Shown here: positions 16,414 to 24,839 of the stretch, in pieces | Layout: the number at the start of each line of letters is the position of its first letter | Numbering within the stretch: position 1 is the stretch's first letter | Source: DASUFP01 sp036274495 | Lineage (GTDB): Bacteria; Bacteroidota; Bacteroidia; AKYH767-A; OLB10 | DNA: 29,346 nucleotides | Assembly (NCBI GenBank): GCA_036274495.1 | Contig: DASUFP010000003.1 | Location: 1 to 29,346, forward strand | Direction of reading: 5' to 3' | Program-made: the position numbers and the translations under genes | The notes under the pieces: model-generated | The model's database searches: none | What the model saw: the letters and a program-made list of their open reading frames with translations, nothing else | Told to the model about the DNA's origin: nothing

Positions 16414-17565
16414 TTAGTCAACCATGAATTTTTTAGTGATTTTAGAATCACCATTCAGGATTTCAACTGTGTATAAACCTGAAGCAAGATCTTTCACGTC
16501 GATCGAAATTTTTCCGGGTGCAGTCTGGAGTGACTTAACCACCTGGCCTTGCAGGTTAAACATACGCACTTCAATTTGCTGTGCATTGGAGTTATTAATT
16601 ACAAAGTTGATGGCGTCAGTAGCAGGGATCGGGAACAGAGAAATGTTATCGTTGCCGCTGTTTTCTGAAATACCTGTAGTAATAGGAAGCTCGAGACCTA
16701 CAATAAGATCAGGGTTTTCCTGAAGCAGACCGCAGATAGAAGGCTGTGCAGCGATTCCTGTAGCGATGCAAACACCACCTGCAAGACCCAAAGTTCCGGT
16801 TCCAAGACCGGCATTAACTTCATAGGTAGCACCTGTAAGGTAACCGGTATTGATGTCGACCTGCCAGATTTCAGCAAGCGGAGCAGCAGTTGTACCAGCC
16901 TGGTTGAACACCCAAAGGAACTGAGCACCGGGAGTAGAAATATTATCGTAAGCTGTTCCGTACATTCCTGTAAGAGTATGGCTGCTTGCAGGAATAGAAG
17001 TCAGCATTGCTCCTGTCATAGAAACCTGAACAATATCGGTTCCGTAGTTTGAAACCCAGAATCCGCCGTTACCGCCATCAGCAGTCGGGTCATATGTAAG
17101 TGAACGGGCAGTAAAGCCTAACGAAGCAACCGAAATGGTAGCAACAACTGATTCAGTTGCAGGGTCAATTTTAAGAATACCTGTACCATTTTGTGATGCA
17201 TATACATATGAACCATCAGTAGTCATGGCACGAATGCCGCCGCCTGTACCTGTTGGAATAGTGAAATTGCCTGTCAGGTTACCTGCATTGTCAAGTTTCC
17301 AAACATTGGCAGAGTTCCATTCAGAAACCCAGAATTCATTGTTGAAATAAAGTACACCGGCATTACCTGCTCCACCGGTAGCAGCTGTAACATCCAGGTT
17401 AAACTGAACATCAAACAGACTCATAACAGCAGCAGGAGGATTTCCCAGTCTTCCGGGTGTTGTTGTAACTTCAGCCTGGCCAACAGCACTGCTTTGAGCC
17501 AAACCTATTTGCGTAGATAACAGAACTGCCAGCCCGCAACCAATTAAAGTAAATGTTTTTTTCAT
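16414..17565 (-). CDS. Secreted protein with propeller-like region and type A T9SS sorting domain
   Basis: A 383-residue exported protein. The signal peptide (MKKTFTLIGCGLAVLLSTQIGLAQ) is clear. The middle part (about 50-270) has spaced strands with phrases such as YFNNEFWVSEWNSANVWKLD, MTTDGSYVYASQNGTGILKID and GGFWVSNYGTDIVQVS, typical of beta-propeller proteins that read out repeated blades. The last ~75 residues (ISLFPIPATDAINFVI, VRMFNLQGQVV, LASGLYTVEIL, KKFMVD) form the type A T9SS C-terminal domain, normally cut off after transit through the outer membrane. No catalytic motif is seen, so the function is unknown. The codon pattern and the strong terminator at its end suggest a well-expressed single gene, which is inference. 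Confidence 0.88.
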   Translation of the reverse strand: MKKTFTLIGCGLAVLLSTQIGLAQSSAVGQAEVTTTPGRLGNPPAAVMSLFDVQFNLDVTAATGGAGNAGVLYFNNEFWVSEWNSANVWKLDNAGNLTGNFTIPTGTGGGIRAMTTDGSYVYASQNGTGILKIDPATESVVATISVASLGFTARSLTYDPTADGGNGGFWVSNYGTDIVQVSMTGAMLTSIPASSHTLTGMYGTAYDNISTPGAQFLWVFNQAGTTAAPLAEIWQVDINTGYLTGATYEVNAGLGTGTLGLAGGVCIATGIAAQPSICGLLQENPDLIVGLELPITTGISENSGNDNISLFPIPATDAINFVINNSNAQQIEVRMFNLQGQVVKSLQTAPGKISIDVKDLASGLYTVEILNGDSKITKKFMVD

Positions 17566-17649
17566 GTGGATAATTTAGGTTAAGATTATTTGGTTAAATG
17601 TTATAATTAAATTTTTTAAGAGCCACCGAAACCGGGTTACCGTCAAATT

Positions 17650-18774
17650 TTATCTGGTAAACATCCATGCATCCGGGAACTTATTGTTTTTGTACTCCTC
17701 AAGTGCCTGCCGGGCCGAAATTGTCTGATCAGAGCCAAAGAGGCTGACAAGATAGTAACCATTATGAGTAAAACCAAGTACTTGGGCGTTTATACCTGTA
17801 TTCCGTAACTCAGCGGCATAAATGTCAGCATTATTTCGGTTTCTGAAACTGCCTCCGATAACCCATGATGTGGTGGTATTTTCAGTAATTCCTCCGGTTT
17901 CAGGGACTGCAACTACAGCTGCCTGGTCAGTTATGTTTTCAGGATTTCCATCGACCCAAACCGTTGATCTGTCGTGCTTTACAGAGGTTGTGTCGGCCGG
18001 TACAGGGGTAACAGTCCAACTGCCTTTAGGCATTTCCGGCTTTGCTCCTTTAGGGATGAGGAAAGGTGAGGGAAGGACATAATGCATTTGCGAATGTGTT
18101 TCCCGGGACCCTTTCAACTCTTCAAAAACCTCATTCATCCGTGAAAAAGGAAGCATATGGCTTAGCTGGGCATTAAACTGCTCCAAAGCAGGGGGTGTAA
18201 TGAACATGATGGCCAAAATAGCCGCCGCCGGGATCATTTCCAGTATTCCGATGCGTCTTCCGGATTCCTTTTTAGTTCGAACCGGTAACGTTTTAACAAC
18301 CGGATTGCGTTTGCGAGATAGTTGAACTTCTCCCTGATTTCTCTTAATCGCCGGAGTATGAACAGGCCCAAAACCAAAGGAATCTATGAGAAAGTTTGCT
18401 TTGTTATCAGGAGCAAACCGGAGGTTTTTCTGAGCATCGAGGTAAAGTGACCCTACCTGTTCGATTACCAGTTTTTTACCTCCTTCAATGTTCCGCAAGG
18501 CCTCATTCACATAATTTCTGATGGTATCGCATGCCTCAGGATAACTCATGCCGGTTCTTGAGGCGATATGATTGGCCAGGAGTCCGTCATTTGTCTTTAA
18601 AGAGGCGTTAAAAGCAATCTTTTTTGAAGGGGGCGACAGCACATGAAGGGCTGTATTCAAAGATGCGGGCCGGTAGCTGGCCACAAATCCTCCAAAATCA
18701 GTGATAATCACACAATCGTGATCATACAACAGCTCACCTACAAAAGGATCTATTTTTTTTACCTCCACTTTCAC
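17650..18774 (-). CDS. Membrane protein with cytoplasmic HU-like (HU-CCDC81) domains and C-terminal SPOR domain
   Basis: A 374-residue protein. Residues about 10-130 resemble the paired HU-CCDC81 bacterial domains (FVGELLYDHDCVIITDFGGFVA, ASRTGMSYPEACDTIRNYVNEA, LVIEQVGSLYLDAQKNLRF), related to the DNA-binding HU fold. A basic stretch (about 151-175) leads to one membrane helix at about 177-193 (ILEMIPAAAILAIMFI). After a proline-rich linker, the last 73 residues (WVIGGSFRNRNNADIYAAELR, YYLVSLFGS) are a SPOR domain, known to bind denuded septal peptidoglycan. The start is GTG at 18774: no ATG lies between the upstream in-frame stop and residue 76. HU-like domains would face the cytoplasm and SPOR the periplasm. 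A link between nucleoid and division site is inference; bacterial HU-CCDC81 domains may bind something other than DNA. Confidence 0.85.
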   Translation of the reverse strand: MKVEVKKIDPFVGELLYDHDCVIITDFGGFVASYRPASLNTALHVLSPPSKKIAFNASLKTNDGLLANHIASRTGMSYPEACDTIRNYVNEALRNIEGGKKLVIEQVGSLYLDAQKNLRFAPDNKANFLIDSFGFGPVHTPAIKRNQGEVQLSRKRNPVVKTLPVRTKKESGRRIGILEMIPAAAILAIMFITPPALEQFNAQLSHMLPFSRMNEVFEELKGSRETHSQMHYVLPSPFLIPKGAKPEMPKGSWTVTPVPADTTSVKHDRSTVWVDGNPENITDQAAVVAVPETGGITENTTTSWVIGGSFRNRNNADIYAAELRNTGINAQVLGFTHNGYYLVSLFGSDQTISARQALEEYKNNKFPDAWMFTR

Positions 18775-18838
18775 AGGCGCTAAAGTAAGGAGAAAATTAC
18801 TTTTTCAGCGTTGTTTGCTGATTAAAAAGAGGTCGAAA

Positions 18839-19585
18839 TTAACCGGCAGGAAATAACTTTTCAATCGACAAAATATCCTCAGGAGTATCTACAGCAAAGT
18901 TGTCGTGCATACTAACTGCAGCAGCAATGGAATAACCATTTTCGAGCCATCGCAACTGCTCGAGCGACTCACACGATTCGAGCATTCCTTTTGGTAACAC
19001 GGCTAATTTTTTGAGTACATCCGTACGGTAACCATAAATACCTATATGCTTGTAATAACGGCCTTCGCGCACAAGCCATTCCCGCTCTTCGGGTTTTGCA
19101 TAAGGTATTATACTTCTGCTGAAGTACATAGCATTACCCGTTTCGGAAACGACTACTTTCGGCAGATGCACGTTGTCGAGATCAGCACTATTTGCAATGG
19201 TTTTTATTAATGTCGCTATAGCCGTTTCCGGCCGACTAAAGCAGGCAACTAACTGATCAATCTGTCCGGGATGAATGTAGGGCTCATCACCCTGAATATT
19301 TACTACCGTCTCATATTGGTCCCCTAACAGCGAAACAGCTTCGGCACATCTTTCGGTACCGCTTTGGTGACTGCTGTTGGTCATGATAACGTGCCCTCCG
19401 AAAGCGGTTACATGATCCGCAATTCGCTTATCGTCGGTTGCCACTGCAACAACATCAAGCAATTTAGCCTCCGCTGCACGACGGTATACCCGTTGAATCA
19501 TGGAAATGCCATGAATCAGCGCCAGCGGCTTGCCGGGAAAGCGGGTAGAGCCGTACCTGGCCGGAATAATGCCTGCAGTCTTCAT
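18839..19585 (-). CDS. kdsB: 3-deoxy-manno-octulosonate cytidylyltransferase (CMP-KDO synthetase)
   Basis: KdsB couples KDO to CTP to make CMP-KDO, the donor used by KdtA. The start was placed at the ATG at 19585 because the family signature begins there (MKTAGIIPARYGSTRFPGKP), giving 248 residues, the normal length; an upstream in-frame ATG at 19702 would add 39 residues with no likeness to the family and would overlap the preceding gene widely. Other landmarks are VAVATDDKRIADHV, NSSHQSGTERCAEA, VVNIQGDEPYI, FSRSIIPYA and HIGIYGYR, all matching KdsB. The ATG shares a base with the TAA of the upstream gene (TAATG), suggesting translational coupling. Confidence 0.95.
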   Translation of the reverse strand: MKTAGIIPARYGSTRFPGKPLALIHGISMIQRVYRRAAEAKLLDVVAVATDDKRIADHVTAFGGHVIMTNSSHQSGTERCAEAVSLLGDQYETVVNIQGDEPYIHPGQIDQLVACFSRPETAIATLIKTIANSADLDNVHLPKVVVSETGNAMYFSRSIIPYAKPEEREWLVREGRYYKHIGIYGYRTDVLKKLAVLPKGMLESCESLEQLRWLENGYSIAAAVSMHDNFAVDTPEDILSIEKLFPAG

Positions 19586-20025
19586 TATTTTTTTTGCTCC
19601 GCAAACTCCATAGTAAGCTGTCCGAGACAGTATGAAAAAAACTGCAGCTGCTCCGCCGGATTGTCCGTTCCGGCAGTGAGACTGTTGTAATATTTTTTCC
19701 AAAGTGCCGGGTCAGCATCGGTAGTAGGAATACAAAAATATACCGGTGGGACCCGGAGGCGGGTATAAATCATAATCAAAAAACAGGGCTCCTGCTCCCC
19801 ATCCCGGTAGACAGCCCGGTATTCAACTTTTCTCTCATCATCCTCACAACCTTTCATATCGATAATCCTGTAACCGGGTTTAACAGGCAGCCGCGCATTC
19901 AATTGAATTTTATAGCCTACTGCTCCGTAATTATATTCCTCTTCGGTGGTGGGCGCTATCTTCTGACCAAAAGTAAAGAGCGGGACCAGGGTCAGAAGAG
20001 AGACAAGCGACAGTAATTTCATCAC
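19585..20025 (-). CDS. Small exported protein of unknown function, coupled to kdsB
   Basis: A 146-residue protein with a signal peptide (MMKLLSLVSLLTLVPLFTFGQ); translation could start at the first or second methionine. The mature part is mostly polar with a few strands (YNYGAVGYKIQLNARL, VEYRAVYRDGEQEPCFLIMIY) and three cysteines before the C-terminal FFSYC. I do not recognise the family. It ends in TAATG with the kdsB start, so the two are made from one message. Export to periplasm or outer membrane beside a KDO gene hints at an envelope role, but that is context only. Confidence 0.75.
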   Translation of the reverse strand: MMKLLSLVSLLTLVPLFTFGQKIAPTTEEEYNYGAVGYKIQLNARLPVKPGYRIIDMKGCEDDERKVEYRAVYRDGEQEPCFLIMIYTRLRVPPVYFCIPTTDADPALWKKYYNSLTAGTDNPAEQLQFFSYCLGQLTMEFAEQKK

Positions 20026-20189
20026 ACTTTATTTTAAGGCAAGTTTACTAAAATTATCTCCAACAGGCTACGATTTTGGGGTTGTCCGGCAAAGTTGTCA
20101 ATACAAAAACCGGGCTCATTCTTACATCCGGACTTATTGGGTTCCGTAACCCTGAACCTCTCCTTTCGTTATGAGTCTCCCTGTTAATT

Positions 20190-21287
20190 ATGAAAACAAA
20201 TAACCCTCACCAGCCGCATCGCAACCAGCACTCATTAAAAGATGCGCCAAAACGTCCTTTCGAAAATCTGGTACAGGAAACTGTTCAGCAACTCTATTCC
20301 GATGAGAGGTACAGAAATTATTTTGAAAGTTTCACAGAATCCTCGGTTCATGATTTTATTGCTGAATATGCTGTGCTGAAAGCATGGTATACACTTAACA
20401 ACGGACAAATAAAAGCCCGGATAGAGCGTGAGCTGTTCCGGTTTCGCGACCTGGCGACCCAGGGATTGTGGGAAATACAGCAGAAGAAACTTTTTAACCT
20501 GACGGCCGAATGGAGAGCACAACTCATTACACTTCCCGGAGTAGTTGTGAGTGAAGAGTTGTCGATGTGGGAGTTCGCCATTTCAAAATGTCCTTACCTT
20601 GAACCGGTAAGCCAAAGTGAATTCAACTTGTATCTCTCCTATTTATCCTCGGGCAGTTACAACCACAAAACATGGGCCTACAACTGGCAGGATTATGATG
20701 CATACCGGACCTGCGATCCGGATAATTTACCGGCCTGGTACCACTATTTCGATAAGGTTACCGGCACCGGCTACCTGCTTACCATGCAGGATAAACAGGG
20801 CGAATTATCCCGTGCTGCTGCGGCTGCTTTTTTACAACAGGAAGGAAGCAAACCGGTAAAACTGCCCGAAGATTCCAAAAAACCTGAACTTCCGTATACT
20901 TATGAGAGCCTCCACTTTTTTATAAGCACCTTCGAATCGCCTAACCTGCTCGATTGTTTTATGGCTTCTGAGCCGAAGCCCGATAACAATTCAAAAGACG
21001 CATCCCTTCAGGCAGCAATCAGAATACTGCAATCGGCAGAGCAGGTTGTTCCTGTATCAGCATCTGATAACTGGAAGGAGGGTATCATACAAGCAGCCAA
21101 CCGCTATATGTCGGAGCGCATTTCGGTTGCACTCAGGCAAGTATACGACGATTATCTCTTCAGATTATCAAAAGGCATTGCGCCTGTTTGTCCGGATGAA
21201 GATACGGAAGCCTTTGATTCGGCCCGGGCGCATGCTGCACTTGCACGTCACCGTTATGAGGCCGGAATCAAACTGCTGAACAGCTGA
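20190..21287 (+). CDS. Conserved-looking hypothetical protein, 365 residues
   Basis: A soluble-looking protein with no signal peptide or membrane segment and a mostly alpha-helical, aromatic-rich sequence. Recurrent features are FENLVQETVQQLYSDERYR at about 24-42, a tryptophan/tyrosine-rich centre (about 155-190, with NHKTWAYNWQDYDAY and AWYHYFDKVTG) and a helical C-terminus (ERISVALRQVYDDYLFRLSKG). There is no motif I can tie to an enzyme. The gene stands alone on the plus strand, divergent from the kdsB pair and convergent with the TonB receptor gene, whose stop is 9 bases away. Length, complete frame and normal codon use say it is real; its function is unknown. Confidence 0.75.
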   Translation: MKTNNPHQPHRNQHSLKDAPKRPFENLVQETVQQLYSDERYRNYFESFTESSVHDFIAEYAVLKAWYTLNNGQIKARIERELFRFRDLATQGLWEIQQKKLFNLTAEWRAQLITLPGVVVSEELSMWEFAISKCPYLEPVSQSEFNLYLSYLSSGSYNHKTWAYNWQDYDAYRTCDPDNLPAWYHYFDKVTGTGYLLTMQDKQGELSRAAAAAFLQQEGSKPVKLPEDSKKPELPYTYESLHFFISTFESPNLLDCFMASEPKPDNNSKDASLQAAIRILQSAEQVVPVSASDNWKEGIIQAANRYMSERISVALRQVYDDYLFRLSKGIAPVCPDEDTEAFDSARAHAALARHRYEAGIKLLNS

Positions 21288-21296
21288 TTTTCCTTG

Positions 21297-23558
21297 TCAA
21301 AAATCGAAGTTAAACTGTAACGTTACATTTCTTGGCGGCTGCATATCAGCAGGCCTGCCGGTGTATTCGGAATTGAACAGGTTTTTCACAATAACAGCTG
21401 TGCGAAAGAGATCGGTAACCTGATAACCTGCACGTATATCAAAAACCCAATCACCGTAATCATGCTTTTCACGGTAATCGGCCACTCCCGGAATAAGTGA
21501 CTCGAAAACCAGGTCGATGTTTTCCATAAAACTGGTATAGCGGGTGCTCATACCAAAAATAAAATGACCGGGCTTGACCTGCAAATCTCCTTTAAAGGTA
21601 TGCTTGTAACGGTACTTCAGCACATTATAATCCGCACTGTTTTTCAGGGTATCAACAGCAGGATTAAAATCTTTTTGAACGGGATTGGCATAGGTGTAAC
21701 CACACATCACTTCAAGGGGAACGTTGCCAATGAGACCTTCGCCAACCAACGACACATCAACTCCGGTAATTTTAGTGTTGCCAATGTTTACCGACTTAAA
21801 TCCGAAACCAAAAACAGGATCCGTTGGTAAGCCATATCTTCCAAATGTAAATTCCATCATATCCTGGTATTCACTCCAGAAAGCCGCCACATCCAGGTAT
21901 CCCGCCCAGGCACCTATTCTGAATCCCTGTTTTATACCAATTTCTGATGTCCATCCCGTTTCAGATTCAATGTCCTGATTCGGGTAAACAACAATTTGTC
22001 CGACACTTGTACTGACATATTTCTCAGCAATGGAAGGGTAGCGGTAACCTTGTCCGTATGAGGCCCGTATGGTTGTAAATTCAAACAGCCGGTAATTGAT
22101 TCCGCTTCTGATTACCGGAATTGTTTCGGTAGTATCGCCATCAATGTGATTTGATTCGATGCGCCCCCCGAGGGAAAAATTGAATTTTCCAAACTTTGCA
22201 TCTGCCTGAGCATATATGCCTAAGTTGTTAGCTGTGTGATTTTCATACAACTCGCTGATAACCGAAGAATATTGTTCAACGATACCCGTGGTGAACGTTA
22301 ATTTGTCATCAAATTTTTTCTGAAAGAGGTATTCGCCGTAATACAACGTAGCAAAAGACTCCTGGCTGGTGTTATTTCTGTTTGCCGATCTGAAATAGCG
22401 GCCACGAAGTTTATGGGTAATGCCATTTCTATTGCTGTAGGTAATAAACGGATCCAGACTGGTTCGTGTAGTCTCATACAAGCTGAGTGTTGTAGTGGAA
22501 TCGGCCAACCCTCCTAACGGGAGATAAGCTCCCGAAGAGTCGTCCTGCCAGATGAAAAACAATCCCCCTGAACTTGCCGTAATGTTCCCGTTGATGCCTG
22601 CTGAAAGACCTTCGGTTTTTTTAAAATGGTATTTTGTATTTGCCGTCATACGGTACCGCTGCTCCGATTCGCCCAAACGATACCCCTCATCCTTATAAGA
22701 GTTTCCGGTAAAAACAAGATCGAGATTACCTGCTTTTTGCGCGTGACTAAACGACAACCCGCGAAACGACTGCGTTGATCCCTCCCACCATTTGAGCTCC
22801 GGTCTTTGGGGATCGCCATACCATCCCGAATAGGCAGTAATGTGGGTAACAGGCGTACTTCCGGGATAAATGGTTCTGATATTAATTACTCCGTTCATGG
22901 CGGCGGAGCCATACAAAGCGGAGGAAGCGCCCTTTATTACCTCTACCTGGGAGATATTTTCTACCGGAATAAAATTCCACTTCACATCATTTGCATCAGC
23001 AGAAAGAGCTGGGATTTCATCAATCAGAATTTGCACCCGGCTCCCTGCACCGTAACTGTATCCGCTGCCGGCTCTGATGTTTGCCTGGCCATCAATAATG
23101 GTCACTCCAGGCACCTGTTCCAATGCTTCATCCATGGTAACAGCATTGGTGTTTTTGATGAGTTCAGGCTTCAGCACCTCCATCGATACCGTGACCTCAT
23201 CCAGTTTCTGATCAAATTTTCCGGCACTCACCACTATTGTTCCCAGTACGGTTGTTTCGGCCAGCAGATCGACATTTAAAATACGAGCTTCGCCGGCGGC
23301 AATTTCGATTTTTTTATAAAGCGTGGTGTACCCGACAAACCGGTACATCACTGTATAAGCCCCCGGTTCAAGATCCAGCGAATACCTTCCTGCAGAGTCG
23401 GTAACCACGCCCCGGGTAGTTGTTACCGAAACACTCACACCCGGAAGCGGCTCTTTATTTCCGCCATCTCTTACAAGTCCCATCAGCACGCCATTCTGAG
23501 CAAATGCTGCCGGCCCGGTTAACAGGAGGATGTACAACAAGAAACGATTCATAACCAT
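21297..23558 (-). CDS. TonB-dependent outer membrane receptor
   Basis: An outer-membrane transporter that uses TonB energy to import a scarce ligand. The signal peptide is MVMNRFLLYILLLTGPAAFAQ (or starts at the ATG at 23552). A CarboxypepD_reg-like domain covers about 24-100 (MGLVRDGGNKEPLPGVSV, DSAGRYSLDL, FVGYTTL), then a TonB-box-like TIVVSAG, the plug domain (about 115-235; DEALEQVPGVTIIDG, VEVIKGASSALYGSAAMNGVINI) and a barrel ending in aromatic FNFDF. At 753 residues it fits vitamin B12/siderophore-type receptors better than the ~1000-residue SusC group, and no SusD is present. Ligand unknown. No regulator or binding protein lies beside it. Confidence 0.92.
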   Translation of the reverse strand: MVMNRFLLYILLLTGPAAFAQNGVLMGLVRDGGNKEPLPGVSVSVTTTRGVVTDSAGRYSLDLEPGAYTVMYRFVGYTTLYKKIEIAAGEARILNVDLLAETTVLGTIVVSAGKFDQKLDEVTVSMEVLKPELIKNTNAVTMDEALEQVPGVTIIDGQANIRAGSGYSYGAGSRVQILIDEIPALSADANDVKWNFIPVENISQVEVIKGASSALYGSAAMNGVINIRTIYPGSTPVTHITAYSGWYGDPQRPELKWWEGSTQSFRGLSFSHAQKAGNLDLVFTGNSYKDEGYRLGESEQRYRMTANTKYHFKKTEGLSAGINGNITASSGGLFFIWQDDSSGAYLPLGGLADSTTTLSLYETTRTSLDPFITYSNRNGITHKLRGRYFRSANRNNTSQESFATLYYGEYLFQKKFDDKLTFTTGIVEQYSSVISELYENHTANNLGIYAQADAKFGKFNFSLGGRIESNHIDGDTTETIPVIRSGINYRLFEFTTIRASYGQGYRYPSIAEKYVSTSVGQIVVYPNQDIESETGWTSEIGIKQGFRIGAWAGYLDVAAFWSEYQDMMEFTFGRYGLPTDPVFGFGFKSVNIGNTKITGVDVSLVGEGLIGNVPLEVMCGYTYANPVQKDFNPAVDTLKNSADYNVLKYRYKHTFKGDLQVKPGHFIFGMSTRYTSFMENIDLVFESLIPGVADYREKHDYGDWVFDIRAGYQVTDLFRTAVIVKNLFNSEYTGRPADMQPPRNVTLQFNFDF

Positions 23559-23610
23559 TGTATCATTTTCAGATTTATTAGTCTGATATCGGAATTAACC
23601 AACCAATGAC

Positions 23611-23618
23611 TAAATTTG
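23611..23618 (+). promoter_or_regulatory. Candidate -7 element for dprA
   Basis: TAAATTTG is an exact TAnnTTTG match. Transcription would begin near 23624, downstream of a possible GTG start at 23620, which supports the ATG at 23653 as the true dprA start. Confidence 0.4.
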
Positions 23619-23652
23619 TGTGAAATATAGTTTTTTATTTTCATCACTTTTC

Positions 23653-24771
23653 ATGAATGCTTTTTTACCGGAGTCTCTCCAAAGTCTCATTTCCCTTCTG
23701 ATGGTAGAGGGAGTCGGCGACAAGATCGCTAAAAATCTGATCAGCTATTGCGGTTCACCCGAAGCGGTGTTCAAAGAAAAGCGATCGTTACTGCAAAAAA
23801 TACCGGAAGTAGGTTCGGTGACTGCACACGCAATCCGAAAATTCCGGGACTTTGACAGGGCCATCAAAGAATTTGAGTTTGTCCGAAAACATGACATACG
23901 GATGCTTTGCATTTACAACGACGACTACCCAAACAGGCTGAGACATTGTCCGGACAGCCCGTTGTTACTATATTACAAAGGCGTTGCTGATTTCAATGTT
24001 CCGCGCATGGTAGCGATTGTAGGAACACGTAACGCGACAGATTATGGCCGTGAGCACGCAACATCGCTGGCAGCGGGACTTGCAGAAATGGGGGCAACCA
24101 TAGTAAGCGGACTTGCATATGGAATTGATATTACCGCCCACAGAAGCGCACTCATGTTTGGTACGCCAACAATAGGTGTACTGGCACATGGGCTGGATCG
24201 GTTGTATCCATTTGATCACCGTTCAACAGCCTCCAAAATGCTGGAACAGGGAGGGCTCATTACTGAACAGATGAGCATGTCGAAACCCGATCGTGAAAAT
24301 TTTCCTAAACGAAACCGGATTATTGCCGGAATGTGCGATGCAGTTATAGTTGTAGAAGCTGCAACAAAGGGAGGCGCTCTCATTACCGCCGATATTGCCA
24401 ACTCTTATAACAGGGATGTTTTTGCAGTGCCGGGAAGAACCGGCGACCCTTTCAGTGAAGGATGCAATCAATTAATCAAAACGCACCGTGCGGCCATGAT
24501 AACCAAGCCGGCTGACATCAGTTATATCATGAGATGGGATGATGCCGGGACACGAAAAAAAAATATTCAGCGCCAATTATTTGTTGAATTGAACGAGGAC
24601 GAAACCACCGTAAAAAACATTCTGGAAGTACAAGGGAAAACAGGCGTTGACCTTCTTTCGGCAGCTTCAAAACTGTCGCCCAGCAAAGTTGCCGGAGCTC
24701 TTTTAGGGTTGGAAATCAAGGGAGTAGTTAAATCGTTGCCCGGTAAATTGTACGAACTGGCGGGTCTATGA
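23653..24771 (+). CDS. dprA: DNA-processing protein DprA (Smf)
   Basis: DprA binds incoming single-stranded DNA in natural transformation and loads RecA. Read from the ATG at 23653 the protein has 372 residues. An N-terminal helix-hairpin-helix region (about 10-60, LMVEGVGDKIAKNLI and KIPEVGSVTAHAI) precedes the Rossmann-like core with MVAIVGTRNATDYGRE, VSGLAYGIDITAHRSAL, DRENFPKRNRIIAGM, VVEAATKGGALITA and FAVPGRTGDPFSEGCN. A C-terminal winged-helix domain (about 310-372; LLSAASKLSPSKVAGALLGLEI) completes it. An in-frame GTG at 23620 lies upstream of the predicted transcript start and was not used. No other competence gene is in view. kbl follows by 68 bases but has a promoter-like site of its own. 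Confidence 0.94.
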   Translation: MNAFLPESLQSLISLLMVEGVGDKIAKNLISYCGSPEAVFKEKRSLLQKIPEVGSVTAHAIRKFRDFDRAIKEFEFVRKHDIRMLCIYNDDYPNRLRHCPDSPLLLYYKGVADFNVPRMVAIVGTRNATDYGREHATSLAAGLAEMGATIVSGLAYGIDITAHRSALMFGTPTIGVLAHGLDRLYPFDHRSTASKMLEQGGLITEQMSMSKPDRENFPKRNRIIAGMCDAVIVVEAATKGGALITADIANSYNRDVFAVPGRTGDPFSEGCNQLIKTHRAAMITKPADISYIMRWDDAGTRKKNIQRQLFVELNEDETTVKNILEVQGKTGVDLLSAASKLSPSKVAGALLGLEIKGVVKSLPGKLYELAGL

Positions 24772-24782
24772 AACGAATGGGT

Positions 24783-24790
24783 TAATTTTG
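24783..24790 (+). promoter_or_regulatory. Candidate -7 element for kbl
   Basis: TAATTTTG matches TAnnTTTG, 49 bases before the kbl ATG. An eight-base direct repeat, AAACGAAT at 24771-24778 and 24801-24808, flanks it at exactly 30 bases spacing. Confidence 0.4.
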
Positions 24791-24839
24791 CTTTCCGGTA
24801 AAACGAATAACAGCCGGACTACATAAACTCAAATTATCC

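Noticed and set aside
19586..19702. A longer kdsB start at 19702
   Set aside because: The added 39 residues do not resemble KdsB and lie in the coding region of the upstream exported protein; the family signature begins at 19585.
23620..23652. GTG start for dprA at 23620
   Set aside because: It lies before the predicted transcription start and adds residues unrelated to DprA.
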